DNA of 64,000 nt from Massospora cicadina (lineage: Eukaryota > Entomophthoromycota > Entomophthoromycetes > Entomophthorales > Entomophthoraceae). Position 1 is the first letter of the stretch; each line of letters starts with the position of its first letter. Positions 34,050-46,839 of the stretch are shown here, one piece after another. Under the pieces are notes generated by a model. That model was not told the origin of the DNA, made no database searches, and saw only the letters and a program-made list of their open reading frames with translations. The translations under genes and the position numbers were made by a program. Location: NCBI GenBank assembly GCA_022478985.1, contig JAKSZP010009544.1, forward strand, positions 33,170 to 97,169, read 5' to 3'.

Positions 34050-34800
34050 GAACTGATGTCTGCAATCACTAATAATCTCCCAAGGTACCCATTAAGGGTA
34101 AACACATGAGAAACAAAAAGATTTCTATCTGCGCTGCAATAACTGTGGTTTGACATAGAATAAAATGGTTGAGCTGTGTAAACTGGTTCACCACTACCAT
34201 GATAGCACCATACCCTCTGACGCAGGTAACTCCACAATAAAATTGACCGAGTGGGAAGTCCAGGGCCTCTCTGACTTTATACAGGTACCAAAAAACCTGT
34301 GTTATGCTGACAATTTGGTTTAATACTATTGCATAACAGGCATACCTTAAAATATTGTGCAACCCGTGCACCTAATCTTTATAATTTATAGGTACATAAA
34401 ATCAGCTCTGAGGTCTTTTCCTTCCTGGAGTGCCCTAATTTTACTCTACATTAGTTATTCTTGATTTTTCCAGGTGGTTTAGTCCAGCGGGAACCCATAA
34501 GCATCCCTGGAACCATATTATCTCGTCCTTAACATATTAGCATTGGTTATATTCTTCTGATATAACTTGCTTTTGGAAAGAAGCATAGTATATTCTGCTG
34601 ATAAGGACTGAGAAAGGACAACCTTTCTGAATATGCCATGCTCCTCCAAGTTCTCCAGAGAATCAAGATCTGGAGTTCTTGAAATGGTGGAGGGTTGCTG
34701 TATACAATATACCTTGAGCAGTCCCCAAGAGCGTATTGTGCAAATTTCAACTCTTTGGGATCAGGAGCTAAACCAGGGTTTTGATTAATAGAGTCAGCAA
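34050..34800 (-). pseudogene. RE4 integrase N-terminal half (broken)
   Basis: Minus strand: TQVFWYLYKVREALDFPLGQ, then YGAIMVVVNQFTQLNHFILC (about 34140-34200), the first DDE block with Asp changed to Asn (VVVN for VVVD). The frame stops at the RE5 junction, and the remaining core is at 24965 and below. Cys/His-containing sequence before it (34290-34400) is the HHCC part. The frame 34547-34750 fills the RNase H-integrase linker. Confidence 0.8.
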
Positions 34801-36000
34801 AACATTCTCCTTTCCCTACGTGTACTCATAAAGGAACACGAATTTGAAAAGGGGCTCATGCCACAGGGTTTGCCGTGGTGTCAGGAGATGAGGAGCGCGG
34901 TAGTAAAATAGGGCATAATGATCAGTATTAATGTAGAATGGCTGGGAGGAGCCATTAAAATAATGACACCAATAGGTCAGTGATGCCACCACCGCCAATT
35001 TTCTTTGTCATTAACAGCATAATTCAACTCAGGGAATGACATTTTCCTAGAACAATACCCAACTGGATGCTAAACTCCATCTTTGACACTTGTAACAGAG
35101 CTGCAGCTATTGCAATGTTAGAGCATCACTGGCCACTACGAGCTCTCCACAGTGTCCACATAATGAAGAAATGATTTGGACATCATGGGCACTTCACTGC
35201 TTGGAAAGCTTCCTACAGTACAGAGGACCATTGAATCATTTGGCCCTACTAGCCTTATATAAAGGCGTTGATACCTCAGAAATACTTTACTTGTTTTTTA
35301 AAGAAGGTGAAAGTCCACTAAAAGCTTCTCAAAATTTTCAACCAAGGTAAGTGTTAGCCAATAAAAAAATCACTTTCTCCTTATCTGGAGTAATAATGTA
35401 GCCTTTTTAAAAAATTTTTTATCAGTAATCTGACTTGGGACTTAAAACACTTTCACTTACTGAATTTCAGCGTCAAGTTTGCTGCCCTTAAATGCTCTAA
35501 CACATGACACAGGTAAATATTATGGGGTGCTTTATTGGGAAAGAACACCAAAATGACATACATTTAGGCAACAGTGCATAAGTCCAACAACTCCTCCAAA
35601 GCTGTATACACACAACAAAAAAATGCAGGCAAATTATTAAGCCCAAAGGGCATGACCCAGAAATGAAAAATCTCCTTTCTGATATATGGGATGCAATAGT
35701 TCTTTACCTGTCACTTCTATGATACATCTAATTAAAAGCGTTCAAGCAATCCAATTTTGAGAAGACTTTGGCCTTCTCCACATAATAAGAAATATGTGAC
35801 TCCACCAGGATTGGATGCAGATCAGGTACGGTGACATTAATCAGGTTCCCACTATCCATTCAAGGGCACAGAGTACCATCTTTTTTTCCACAAAGAAAAG
35901 TGGCGATTATACCAGAGAGTTTTACTGAAATATGGCCCTCTTTGCTAACTGAACTCTACCCCAAAAACTAAGGCTTCCACAACCCATAAAGTTAAAGACT
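34800..36000 (-). pseudogene. RE4 RT and RNase H (broken)
   Basis: RT: SPLFFVEKKDGTLCP (about 35850-35900) is the SPxxFVxKKDGxxR block; VESHISYYVEKAKVFSKLDC (about 35740-35800) and ISGSCPLGLINN-type sequence follow. No YxDD remains. RNase H end at 34816-34998 reads FYINTDHYALFYYRAPHLLT then PRQTLWHEPLFKF, the DHxxL and LTPRQxRWxxxL motifs, well kept. Confidence 0.8.
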
Positions 36001-36239
36001 AGATTAAAAAATATGTGAACTAGGACAATAGTGAGTTTAAAATCCAAATCAAACTCTTAAAAAACTGGTAAGACATTGAAGAAGCCACATGGAATATTGA
36101 ATCCAATTTTTCCAAACAGATAGGTAGTGGCACCTCCAAAGTAGACTTTAGCAGAAGTGCAAGGCTGAGGTTGTGTACCTTTGGCTTTTAATAAATTACA
36201 ACGAGTGTTGACTTCAACAAGTGAATTACTAATTCATGA

Positions 36240-36560
36240 CCACTATTGGGAAATAACGTCAAGGTATTAACTTTTAGTTTAGTTCTGACATCTTTACGCA
36301 ACTTTTTATTCCCAAAATAATTGGGTACAATAGATTTTTGACTGCCAGGAAGTGGTCAGCCAATTAGTACTTGCCAACTCATTATTCAATTAACTAAACC
36401 TTTAGTATGGAAATACTCTGGGAAGCCTCTTACCTAAACATTCTACCAGGAAGTTAGTTTAACTCAATGTAGTAAGCTGTGTCTTGTCAATAAAATTCTC
36501 AGAGGATCCAGTGTTCACGAAAATAGTTGTTCTGAATTTCCCCAAAGGTGAAGAAAAAGT
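36240..36560 (-). pseudogene. RE4 protease (active site NTG)
   Basis: Reads TIFVNTGSSENFIDKTQL near 36480-36530. This is the DTGSSxNFI motif with the catalytic Asp replaced by Asn. It lies between the gag remains and RT. Confidence 0.72.
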
Positions 36561-37760
36561 AGCATAAATTAGGAAATAGTCAGAAAAGTATTTAAAAAAT
36601 TATAAATAAGCCAATAATTCTCCAGAATATGCTTCATCAAGAATTCCATGCCACCAGGATAGTTTTTTGAATTAAAGAAATGAGAGTGATAGTTGGCCAC
36701 CATCATTACTGAGTACACATACTCACAATATCCTCAGCAGTAGCATACTTATCTGCCTATTGTAGAAATAAATTTTACATCACCTACTGAGTATGGCAAA
36801 TCATAATGGGGTCAATTGCATGTTCTCAGGGTTGTATAGTACATAGAAATGGGATTTAAGATGGACCAAAAGAGAATATAATCTGATCATTTATATTTTA
36901 ATGAATTCTATAAAAACGGCGTATTAAGGCTTGAACAGCACCATACTGATCATATAGCTGGTTTGATCATTGCTATCCAACACTTTACAGATAGATCCAT
37001 GTAAAGAGTTTAGCTGGTTCCCCAGGAAAGTTTTTCTTATATGTATTCACAACAGATGATCTAATAAGTTTAGATTTTAGGTAGTCTCATCCAAACCCTT
37101 AAACTCCCCAAAACGAAGGGAAGACCCAAGGAAAGCTCTGACCCATTCCAAGAAGAATCCATTGTTTTGGGCGCTCTATGTACAAAGGCCTCTGCAGGTG
37201 ACATAATCATGGCTAAGCTGACTGAAACGTTAAAGACTTGGGTCAGGACCCCTGCCCACCTTTATGTTCCTCCAAAACCAAAGGAATTGAATGATGAGAC
37301 TTCTCCTACATTAGGTGCTCTCATGAATTTCCCAGATCTGTATTTATAGGGGCTACCAGGTTAGAATGATGGCCAAATTATCTGCCCCCTTTCCAGTTAG
37401 TGTGGAAAAATCACCCCAAAGAGCTTAAATCGGATGATAAATTGGAAGAAGGAGCTTTTCTTAATGGCATCCCTCATGGAAGTATTCAACGTTGAATTAA
37501 GAAATGACGTGTTAACTACATCGACAGAGGTAGGGTCTGGGCCCATTTCTAAAGCATTTTTAATATGCCTTCAAAGGGCTCCAGCCTGACGCAGAGAAGA
37601 GTATTCATAGATGGTCTGGAAGGATTACACGTCAGGGTGACGCTCTCCAAAAAGCGTTCCAAAACTTCCACAGATTTCTATAAAAATGGCTGTGCTCAGA
37701 ACACTGAGAAACACCAGTCAGCTGCACCTGGGGGACAGTTGATATAGCAAATCCATGACA
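36560..37760 (-). pseudogene. RE4 gag (broken)
   Basis: Minus-strand fragments in several frames, among them ADKYATAEDIVSMCTQ near 36720 and, near 37450-37580, the stretch EMGPDPTSVDVVNTSFLNST. Identified by its position upstream of protease and by general Gag-like composition; no zinc knuckle seen. Plus-strand frames at 37167 and 37565 are shadows. Confidence 0.45.
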
Positions 37761-39669
37761 TGAGAGAATGAATGTTAACAGCTTATATATTTTTAATAGA
37801 AGCTTCTGAAGTGATGTAAGCTAGCGCTTGATGGAATATAGAATATATTTATTGGGTAAGTCTCAGAATAACACTAAAAAGACCTTGAAGGGTCTAAGAC
37901 CAACAGGTACTAGCAGGAAGGGTGGAAACTTCCAGTTGGTTATAAAATAAATTACGCTGGATGCAAAGAAATAAACCAAACAAGAACCTTGTTGTGAGCA
38001 GCATAGGGACTATGGCTAATGGCTAATGAACCCAATTAAAGATCAGAAATAGCCACATACAGGTAATTCTCATGCATTTATAGTAAAAGGGTTGGTTATC
38101 CAATGTCAAGAGAGTACCTGTAACTTTCTCATTTCCTGAGAGGTGGTGAAGAATGCACAGCCACAAAACCAAAGAACAAGCTTCTAATAGTAATGAGAAG
38201 AGGGCACCAATAAAGGTGCTAGTTCCCTAGAAGACCAAGGATAGAGTGTATAAAATTGTGTAACTTGAAAATTATATCAAAGGTGCAAATATTTTTTGGC
38301 CCCCAGGGGGAGTTTATAACCAAGTGTAGATCAATTTTATGCTTGGGAGCCTTTGTTTAGAGGTCCAGAATTTCCCAGGGGAAAAACAAGATTCATAGCT
38401 AATTATATATAAATTAACGACCCATATTAGAGACCTCTTCCAGGAGGCCTGAAAAGAGGTCAAACCAAGGGACCATTGGTTAAGCTGAAATGAGCATAGT
38501 TTATAGTTAAACAAGTTGACCAACTGTGAGGTTCCAGAAATTGCTCATTTGAAAATCGGTATCCTGTACGCTTATTTGGGATGAAGTTCCACTGGATGAT
38601 CCTCAATATGGCCAATGGCTTATGGTATTTTCACTGTTTGGAAACTCACTAGGCCTATTAAAATACCCGACTCTTCTGGTATATTTTGGGCATAATTTCC
38701 CAACATAATTAAGAACTTCTTCTAAGGCAGGTTTCAATACAAGCTGTGCTTTCAGCTTGACAACACTTCTCCAAAGGTAAGACTCTGATAAAACTAATAA
38801 GAGGATAAAATAAAATATCCTTTATTATAAGATATTTACTTTTAATCAATCATTAAGCCAGGCGCCGGTATTTATACCTCTAGGGCATCTCCTGGCCACA
38901 TTCAAGCACAAAATTTCAAAAGATATTTTACCACTTCAGTTTGGTCCATGAACTGATATGAAAGAGACCTTTTTTTAGGTTTATACTGGTGGCAAAATAC
39001 TCTCAAAATCGGGAGGATTTCAGGGACAAAAATTGTGATAAAAACATGCAAAATTGTCCTAGGATCCTCTTGATTTGAGTTTAGTCATACTTCTAATGAA
39101 ATACACCCTCTGTGAATTTCTTGCATTGATTAGAGTAGATGATTTAATCCTAATTGGGACGTCTTCAGGACTCTCTCTTGATAGCGCTAATTACTCCCTT
39201 TTGGGTGGTCCATGTGCAAGCGCTATTCTGCCAATTATGCGGTTTGACATACAAATTTCGCCTAGGAAAGGAAATTGATTACGTTATCATTTGTCAGATG
39301 GTCCATGGGACTTTTAAACGTTAACTTCAGGTTGGTCCTGAACACTTTTGTACACAAGTTGCTTTATTGTGTTCCCAATAATTGGACCAATTGCTGAGAT
39401 TTGATGCATAGGAAATTGGCCATAATTTAGGAGAGTATTTGGGCCAAGCTTATTGATAAACTACTTGATTGAATTTAAGACATTCAGCCCAAACCATGTA
39501 ATTGCAATAGACTTTGAGGTGTGATAATAGGTGTTAACTCGAGTATTGAAAGGATAATCAGCCCAATCTGATGGTTGTCAAAAGTTTATTTTTGAGTCAA
39601 CCACCAGAATCTGACATCAACAAAATAGGTTGATCTCATACAACTACATTTAGAGAGATGGTGGATATC
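37760..39669 (-). other. unresolved LTR-like stretch between RE4 and RE6
   Basis: No protein similarity recognised on either strand. GGGCACCAATAAAGG at 38207 looks like a PBS edge, and the plus strand TATTTATACC near 38870 would be a minus-strand TATA box (GGTATAAATA) followed leftward by AT-rich TTTTATT-type sequence, as in the LTRs of RE6 and RE7. It may be the missing RE4 5' LTR or the LTR of another element, but I find no partner copy. Confidence 0.35.
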
Positions 39670-40340
39670 TGTTTAGCTTCCATTTTTTAATTTAATGGTG
39701 CTATGCGCAAGAAGCCTAACATTTAATACTTTAAGCCATCTAGGATTTGTTACAAGTGAAAATTTTATTAAAAAGAGTGCCAAGTGATTGTTAATGTCCC
39801 ATCAGCTAGAGTAACCGTCCTATGGTAATTATGGAGAAATGGACATATTGAAATAAAATAGTAAACTGAGATATAAAATTTGTGACATATATTTATTAAA
39901 AATTATTATTGGTTCTATATAACATATAATGATATAAGCCCCAAAAAAGAACTGATAAAAATAATGGTGAGGGGAATCTTAAAGGGAGGCTATTGGTCAT
40001 GCAATTTATTCCAGATAGTTTAATGAAGTTTGTAGCATATATTTTTAATAGGGTAAAAATAAATGTTGAATGTGCCAAGTCAGATGAGATTTGGTATACT
40101 AGGTTAATCTCTGGGCAGGTTCTTAATTCTTACCTTTTGTGGGCTCTCTTGTTTTACTGCATCAAGTACCAACTTAAGTTTTAGTTACCTGACCTTCTGA
40201 TAATCCTTCATTGAAAATAGGCAGGAATTTATCTCAGGTATCTTAGGCTTAATTTTATCTGGAAGAACTATACCTAACGTCAATTTGAGTATACTAACTA
40301 GTGATTTTCTAGGTTATTTAGTGATTTAATTCACTAACCC
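39670..40340 (-). repeat. RE6 3' LTR
   Basis: TGTTTAGCTTCCATTTT onward aligns with 55547-56216: TAAxCCATCTAxGATT, AATGGTGAxGGGA, GTACCAAGTCAGATGA-type words and TTTTCTAGGT. CCCCCCTCTTTGG right after it (40341-40353) is the complement of a polypurine tract. Confidence 0.85.
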
Positions 40341-41420
40341 CCCTCTTTGGTCTAGGCATCAGATCAACCGTGGGAGTCATATGGTTAATATTCTTCCCAT
40401 CATTTAAAATCTCCTAATATCTGACATCACCCCACTTCATGAATACTAACAGGGGTGCTTTGACCCTAAAGATTGGCTATGCATGCAGTTGGTAGTTAAT
40501 CCAGTTTAAAGGGACTTGATTGAGTACTCATCTTGCAACTATAAGTTAAAGTATATGGACCAATACAGATAAGATCTAATTTTTCCCTTAGGGTGCTATT
40601 TAATTGTGGTAATACCGTGATAAGTAAGAAATCTTAAAAGCAGGTAAAGGTTGGTGAGCTTTAATTGCTGCTTGACCTTCTCTTTTATCAACCTTAACTA
40701 GATTTGTCAATGCCTATGATTGTAGCTGTAAAATGTTTTAGGCTATAATTTAAAGTGCTTTATAAGGCTCTTCATTATTATTACTGGTACTTCACAAGCT
40801 AATAAGGCCAGAGTTCCAGGTTCTCTTCCATATAAGACCTTGAAAGAAGAATTTTATGATAATTTGATGGACTTATCCATTAAGCTATCAACGCACTTGG
40901 GAGATATTGGTCCCAGTTCAGTGGATTAATAGTGGTCATCTTTCTTAGTATTATTACTAATGTTACATTTGCCTCTAATTCCAACAAGTTGATGGGTTGT
41001 AGGGTTCAGAAAATAATTTTTGAGTTCTCATAATCATAGCTAAGATTCTCACAACTTTTGGAGATAAAGTTTTTTCCATTGCCACATAATGGAGCATGCG
41101 GGCAGCATTTATAGTAAATATCTTGTTAAAAAAGTTAGCAGTAGCTTTGGCAGTCTGTGCGGGAATTGAAATATCTTTGACCATCATGAAATGATCAATC
41201 ACTATGAGATTATATCAATTCTCTCCTCTATATTCAGGAAGTGGTCCTACAACGTCTAGACTGATGGTATGAATTGGCTGCTGTGGGGTGATGATCTTGC
41301 CTTATCCTTGCATTATGAGGCATCTACTTTAACAAGTGATTCAGGTGTCTAAGGATTCCACTACAGAGTCCATTATTTTTTACCAATAGTTTCAATCCTT
41401 GATCTAATTTAAGTTCCTGG
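40341..41420 (-). pseudogene. RE6 integrase and pol tail (broken)
   Basis: Tail: FMKWGDVRYQEIL-like then DGKNINHMTPTVDLMPRPKR (about 40350-40440) ends beside the polypurine tract. GPY/F module near 40520-40590 (LDLICIGPYTLTYSCKM). Core at 40975-41202: VIDHFMMVKDISIPAQTAKA holds the first catalytic Asp region; the later blocks are worn. HHCC remains lie near 41290-41420. Confidence 0.75.
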
Positions 41421-42540
41421 CTTCACCATGCCTTAAGGTATTGTAGGCTTCCATGATCACTGGTACCTGTTCTAAAGGTATTAAGCAAGGTAAACAGTCT
41501 TTCAAAACTTTTGTAAACTAATCCATTGAAAACTTTAGATTTTTAGTGTATCATTTAAGCATCATCTAAACTGGTTCATCTTCATTCTCAAGTCTTTCTT
41601 AATGAGTAGGTCTGTAAACGTTCAGCTTTGCTATTTTTAAGTTATAGTTGGGGCAATCTAGTCAGTCTATCTACATTCATATGTTACATTTTGGCTTTGT
41701 AGATGATAAACATATCATAGGGATGAAGTTTGAGGGCCCAACGGCTAGTATTCCTTTCAGATCACTCATGTTTTACAGCCACTTTAGATAATGATGGTAT
41801 TTGCAACTGTAAAGTTTGTAACATACAATAAGGGATGGAAGTGTTTTACTACTAGGATAACAGCTAAGCACTCTTTCTTCATGAATTTACAATTTGACTA
41901 AGTTTTTAAAAGCGTTTTCTATAATAGGACACTGCATGTCAATTTACTTCATTATTCAACTGAAAGAGGATGGCGCGCACTGATACTTCAGAGGTGTCAA
42001 TAAACAAAACAAATGTCTCTATTATTTGGTTTTCACAAGACAGGCCATCTCATCAACAAACTCTTCGTTGACTTGAATGCATCTCATTGCTCTACTCCCT
42101 ATATGAAAGGGGTATTTTTGCAAGCAAATGGAAAAGAGGTTCAGCAAGTTAAGCAAAAATAGGAAATTTTGATGGTATTATCCCAATTTCTAAGGATACC
42201 TGTATATCTTTAAGGCTTTTTGGCTCAGGTATCTTCAGATTGCTTCAGCCCTGTTTTATAAGGGTTAAATTTCTTCCCACAATATGACACGACCTAAAAT
42301 TCAGGTCCTGCTGGAAAAGGTACACTTCACAGATTTAAGTTTTTTGTGGTTCTTTCTCAACCATTGAGCAAATGCCCTGAGATAATCTAGATGATTGGTG
42401 AAAGTTTAAAGCACCTTTATGTCATCTAGGTAAATGATCACACAGCTGAGTTTAGGTTCTTGCATGAGGTGATCCAATGTTTAATGGAATAAGCAAGAGC
42501 ATCGCATAATCACTATGGGTGCTAAGTCAGGTAATATAAT
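41420..42540 (-). pseudogene. RE6 RNase H and RT C-terminal part (broken)
   Basis: RT: IMRCSCLFH for LxNAPxxFQ, then LSCVIIYLDDIKVL with YLDD intact at 42421-42432, TNHLDYLRAFAQWL, LKSVKCTF and LGRVI. RNase H traces follow at 41600-41990 (for example near 41990 with the VRA/T-D region eroded). The RT is cut at 42540 by RE7. Confidence 0.82.
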
Positions 42541-43096
42541 TGATATAATTTTGGGCTGTATTGTTAGGATATACCATAAGGGTCGCACAGGTCAAACCCA
42601 CTGAACCACATATGGTCGATGTGATTATTGTCAGTCCTCCAAAGTACTCTTGTAAATGTAGTAAAATATATAGAAAAAGCTTAACAACACTTTTATTAAT
42701 TTAATAAATACAGCAGTTTTTCACTGTTCCGCTCACATTAAACTATTAATAACCTACTCTTTAAATCACCCCTTTTGCTTATATATCAGCAGCTTTGGAA
42801 GATACCATTCTCTTAGCTTAGACTATTCTGTTACGCCATATTCTCATTAATTTCAAAATGGTATCCTTAAATTCTCTATCACCTTATTTCAAGGCGACTT
42901 AAACAGAATTTGTCAAATAATGACATCACTATATTACCTACCTTAGAGGTGATTCAATAAAAACCCATTATAACCCAATATTGCCTCTTCTTAAGGCGCT
43001 TGAATACTTGTAAATAATCATACTAGTTAGAGGATTCTCACCCATTCAGCTATAGATCTTCTGGTCTTATTATTCAGTCATATCGGAATCTCAACA
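42541..43096 (-). repeat. RE7 3' LTR
   Basis: Aligned to 48526-49075 along its length: CAGGTxAAACCCACTGAACCACA, CTTATATATCAGC, TTCTCTATCACCTTA, TAGATCTTCTGG. Ends AATCTCAACA; ACCTCCCTTT at 43100-43109 is the polypurine tract complement. Confidence 0.92.
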
Positions 43097-44160
43097 TTAA
43101 CCTCCCTTTGACTGAACAATAAGTCTATCATTTATATGCTTGAAGGAAATTTATGTGCACGTGATTAATTATTTGACCACTCACTGGTTCTTTCATGGTG
43201 TAGGTGTCAAAGTCCGTTTTCAAAATTACTTTGAATGGACCAATCCAAATGTTGGATAACTTATGTTTCCACCTGAACCCAAGCTAGTTGTGGAACAATA
43301 CCATATTGCCTTCTTGGAACTGAGCTACCCAATAAACTTTACTTGATTGGCAGCCTGATTATAGATATTTTGGCCAAGCTAAAGGAGTACTTTTCCATTT
43401 GCAACTTGATCAGCATATTGGCTAAATTAATCAAGTAACTGTGGGGATCCATTCCGCCGGTATCTTCTACACAAAAATAGAGTTATGCCAGAAGAGCAGG
43501 GTGTTATCTATATTACAGCTAAAAAGGGTATCTTCCCCATGGAATTATGATAGCTAATATTATAAGCAAAAACAGCACTTGACGGATAAACCTCAATCAG
43601 AGGGTCTATTGGTTACCAGCTTCCAGAGAAAATTCACCATTGTCACATTGACCCATTTGACCTTTCCGTTGGACTCAGGGTGGTACAGGGTCATCAGGAC
43701 CCCAGGGATGCCCATTATCCGTTCAACTTAGGCAGGATGTGAGAGATGAATTTGGTTACATTATTGGTAAGAATGAATTGAGAACAGTCATGTTGCTGGT
43801 GAGTACATTTCATTACAAACTTGGCCACTGTGACTGCCCCTAAATCCTGTATCGCCTGCACTTCAACCTTCCTGGTCAAGTGGTCAATAGCCACCAAGGT
43901 GTATTTGGACCAGTTAGCACCCGTTGGCTGATGCCATTGACACTAAAAGAAACCGTTTGCCAAGCAAAATGGGGTTTCACTAACTTGTACAGAATCTTCT
44001 GGTAGTATGGATATTCCACCTGGCATATGTTGCAACAGGAAATGGTTTTGAGCACACCAAAATTCATGCTTTCACAGTAATACTGAGGGCGCAACATTTC
44101 ATTGTCCTGCGCATGCCACCATGTCCTACTGCCTTATGTGCGCTCATATTAATACCAGGC
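43097..44160 (-). pseudogene. RE7 integrase (broken)
   Basis: HHCC part at 43990-44097 (ISCCNICQVEYPYYQKILYK keeps the CxxC pair). Core at 43715-43897: LVAIDHLTRKVEVQAI with the first Asp, then ILTNNVTKFISHILPKL where TDNGxxF has lost its Asp. Third block near 43640-43700. C-terminal GPF module at 43180-43260: IWIGPFKVILKTDFDTYTMK, then VHINFLQ. No chromodomain. Confidence 0.88.
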
Positions 44161-44379
44161 CGTGCGGAGGATTGCTGAAAGTTCACCATAGAACTGTCAA
44201 TCTGCTTGTACAGTTCCCCATTCTGTTGGAAGGTATATGCTTACATCTCATTTGGTGATTTTATCACTTGAGGCGGTTAGAGTCATATTTCCCACTGAGC
44301 ATCTTATCATACATCACATCACTGAGATCAAAAATCACAGCAATGGTTGGTAGTGTAGATAAGCAGTCGGCGTTCTGGT

Positions 44380-45500
44380 GTTTTGCTCCTAGTCAGTGGA
44401 GGATCTCAAAGTCATGAGCCTGTGACTTAAAAGCCTATTGGGCTAGACGCCCTTCAGGCTCCTTGTGGTTATGCAACCAACGTAATGACGCATAATCCTG
44501 TTAAAACTTTAATTTTCACCCCATGCAATTAGAGTATAAATTGGTTATATGCATATATTACTGCTAAGCGCCCCACTTGGTCACATTATAATTACGCTCA
44601 AGAAGTTCAGCCTTCAACTGCAGTATGCAAAAGGATACTTTTTCCCTCATCGTCTTCCAGAGATAGGACCACCCCAACAGTGGAAAGGGATGATACATCT
44701 GAATGATAAACTCCTTATCAAAGTTCAGATAGCATAGCACCAGCGCACTGATCAGCACCGTCCAAAGTGTGTCAAAGGCGTATTGAAGGCGTTCCATCCA
44801 TTCAAACATGATTTTTTTTAACGAATTAAAGAGCGGCCCCCAATACAGCTGAAGTTAGGGATGAAGCGCTGGTAGTAGCCGACCATTCCCAATATTACCT
44901 GAATTTCACATTTACTATTTGGTGTAATCATTTTTTGGATGGCCTCCACTTTGGCCAGCTGTGGTATCAGCCCTTTATAGTCTACCCAAAGCCCAGGTAT
45001 TCAAATTGGTCCTTGAAGAAGTTACATTTTTGAGACTTAATTTTGATGTTCGTCTCAGCAAGCCAGCGGAATACTTCTCTCTATTGAATATGGTGCTCAG
45101 AAAAAGTTTAAGAGAAAAAATTGATATTGGTGAGGTATATGATAACACATGTCAGCTTCAGGTCGCCAAGGATAGTGTCCATGGCTCGTTGGAACGTAGC
45201 CAGGGCATTACACAGTCCTTGTGGCATACATGTCAGTTGAAAAATACCTTTGGATGTGATTACAGCGCATTTCTCCTGTTCCACTGTGGAAAACTAGATT
45301 TTCCAGTAACCCAATATCAAATCCATTGCTGATAAGTAGTGAGCTCCTTCTACCAGATCCAACGCATTATCAATCCAAGGCAAGAGATATGAGTCCTTTT
45401 TGGTAATGCTGTTGAGCTTCCAGTAGTCTATCACTACCTGATTGGTACTGTACTTCATTTTTATAATCAGAACAGCAAAGCCCATGGACACTTGGATAGT
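44380..45500 (-). pseudogene. RE7 RT and RNase H (broken)
   Basis: 45294-45491 reads DYWKLNSITKKDSYLLPWID, then GAHYLSAMDLILGYWKI. Then QGLCNALATFQRAMDTILGD (about 45170-45230). The catalytic box at 45126-45137 is YLTN for YLDD, so both Asp are lost. RNase H (44564-44809) starts FEWMERLQYAFDTLW (RT connection) and has IIQMYH in place of the TDAS box; NYNVTKW follows. Confidence 0.87.
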
Positions 45501-45539
45501 TTGAGCATCCCTTGCTTCAAAAACTTATCAATTTCCTTG

Positions 45540-45900
45540 GTGACAACGTCTTCAGCTGCCCTCAATCAGCAGATTGGCTGAGACCTGATGGGAGTATGAT
45601 TTCCTGTCTCCAAGCGATGGACCACCCCCTGAGCACACCCTAAATTGTTGTCCTTGACGGCGAAAATCACCTTATACTTCTGAAATAAAGCTATCGCTTG
45701 GTCTTTTTGTTCTTCTGATAACCCTATTAGTTTCTCCCATGGTATGACGGTCACTACACCAGGATATGACTTGACTGTTAGATCAAATTCATCTAACAAA
45801 CTAAACTCATGAACCTGAATGACCTCTTCAATTGGGGTCAAGTGTAAATACGCCACTTATTGGTGTCAACAGATTTGCATTGGTTTGTTCTGGAGATTCA
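45540..45900 (-). pseudogene. RE7 pre-RT domain
   Basis: Long open stretch 45566-45856: LIGLSEEQKDQAIALFQKYK, then VIFAVKDNNLGCAQGVVHRL and GNHTPIRSQP, the conserved L..F.DVF..........H.IDTG...P.RQ region that precedes RT motif 1 in Ty3/gypsy Pol. Good preservation for this window. Confidence 0.85.
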
Positions 45901-46259
45901 CTAATAAAACCTTGATCTCTCCATGGCCTGGGAATATAATCCCTGGAGCAATATGAGGCTCAAGCTCCGTTTTAGACAGGGCCCAATGACCTCCCCATAA
46001 AGCCCAGCTGGCACTTCCACCTCTAACTCAATGTTCACTATGACTTGGTGTCCAGAAGGAATAGATATAGGCCCAGCAGCTCATAGAGGCATCCCTTGAT
46101 ATTTCTATATCTGTTGAGGAAGGGGCTGAGTCTGCTTTTTAGTCAATGATAGCAAACTGGAATCACTCCATCACTATATGCAAGATTGATATGGCCCATG
46201 TGCACCAGATCCTTCAGCACTCTACTAGAGGTAAAGTAAATTGGGATCCACTGCCCCAT

Positions 46260-46560
46260 AATTTTGAAGGTCATCTCCACCATATCAATGAAGCCCCAAA
46301 ATGTTGCAGGAAAGCATTTCCAATTAGCAGGTCATAGTTACTGTTGTGTAGCACTATCACCAGAGCTACAATGACAGTGGACTCAAACTGCAAAGGACGC
46401 GCAGTACCTCCCTTGGAGACTTTGCTTTCCACTCCAGTGGTTCCATACACCATTTGATGTTCCATATCAGGCTTTAATGTCAATTTCGCCATCAACTTAG
46501 TATAAACTATGTTGACTGGAGCACCTTTATCTATTATAGCGCGAACTCTATTTTTAGCTA
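46260..46560 (-). pseudogene. RE7 protease (active site DKG)
   Basis: IIDKGAPVNIVYTKLMAKLT with the triplet at 46523-46531: Asp kept, Ser/Thr changed to Lys. The C-terminal half (46271-46495) has VLHNSNYDLLIGNAFLQHFG with the LLIG motif intact. Confidence 0.85.
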
Positions 46561-46839
46561 TAAAAATATTAATTTATGTACACTCAGAATAAGGATAATA
46601 TTGACTGTTTAATACGTGGACATTTATGGGATCTCTTTTCCCAAAGAAACTCATAAGCCCCTTACCAACTTTGGGGTATTATTTAACAATGGAATCTACT
46701 GGAAAGGTGACGTTTACTCCTTTTAGAGTTGATACATCTGCGGCTAGATCCAGCTTGACTGAGGAAGCTTGATCAAACATTTGGAAGGCATATGGATTTG
46801 GTTGCCATGAGGTCCTTCATCTGCTGTGGCCTTGGCTTG

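Larger units (their letters stand above)
23657..37760 (-). mobile_element. RE4: chromodomain (chromovirus-type) element, split by RE5
   Basis: Minus-strand element in two parts, 23657-24970 and 34045 to about 37760. Part one holds the integrase end, chromodomain and 3' LTR; part two holds integrase start, RNase H, RT, protease and gag. The break is in the integrase core, and the two sides join in frame order. The 5' LTR was not recognised; it may be lost or too changed in 37760-39669. Confidence 0.72.

Noticed and set aside
44564..44809. Possible host gene fragment
   Set aside because: Reads as RE7 RT connection and RNase H between recognisable RT and integrase.
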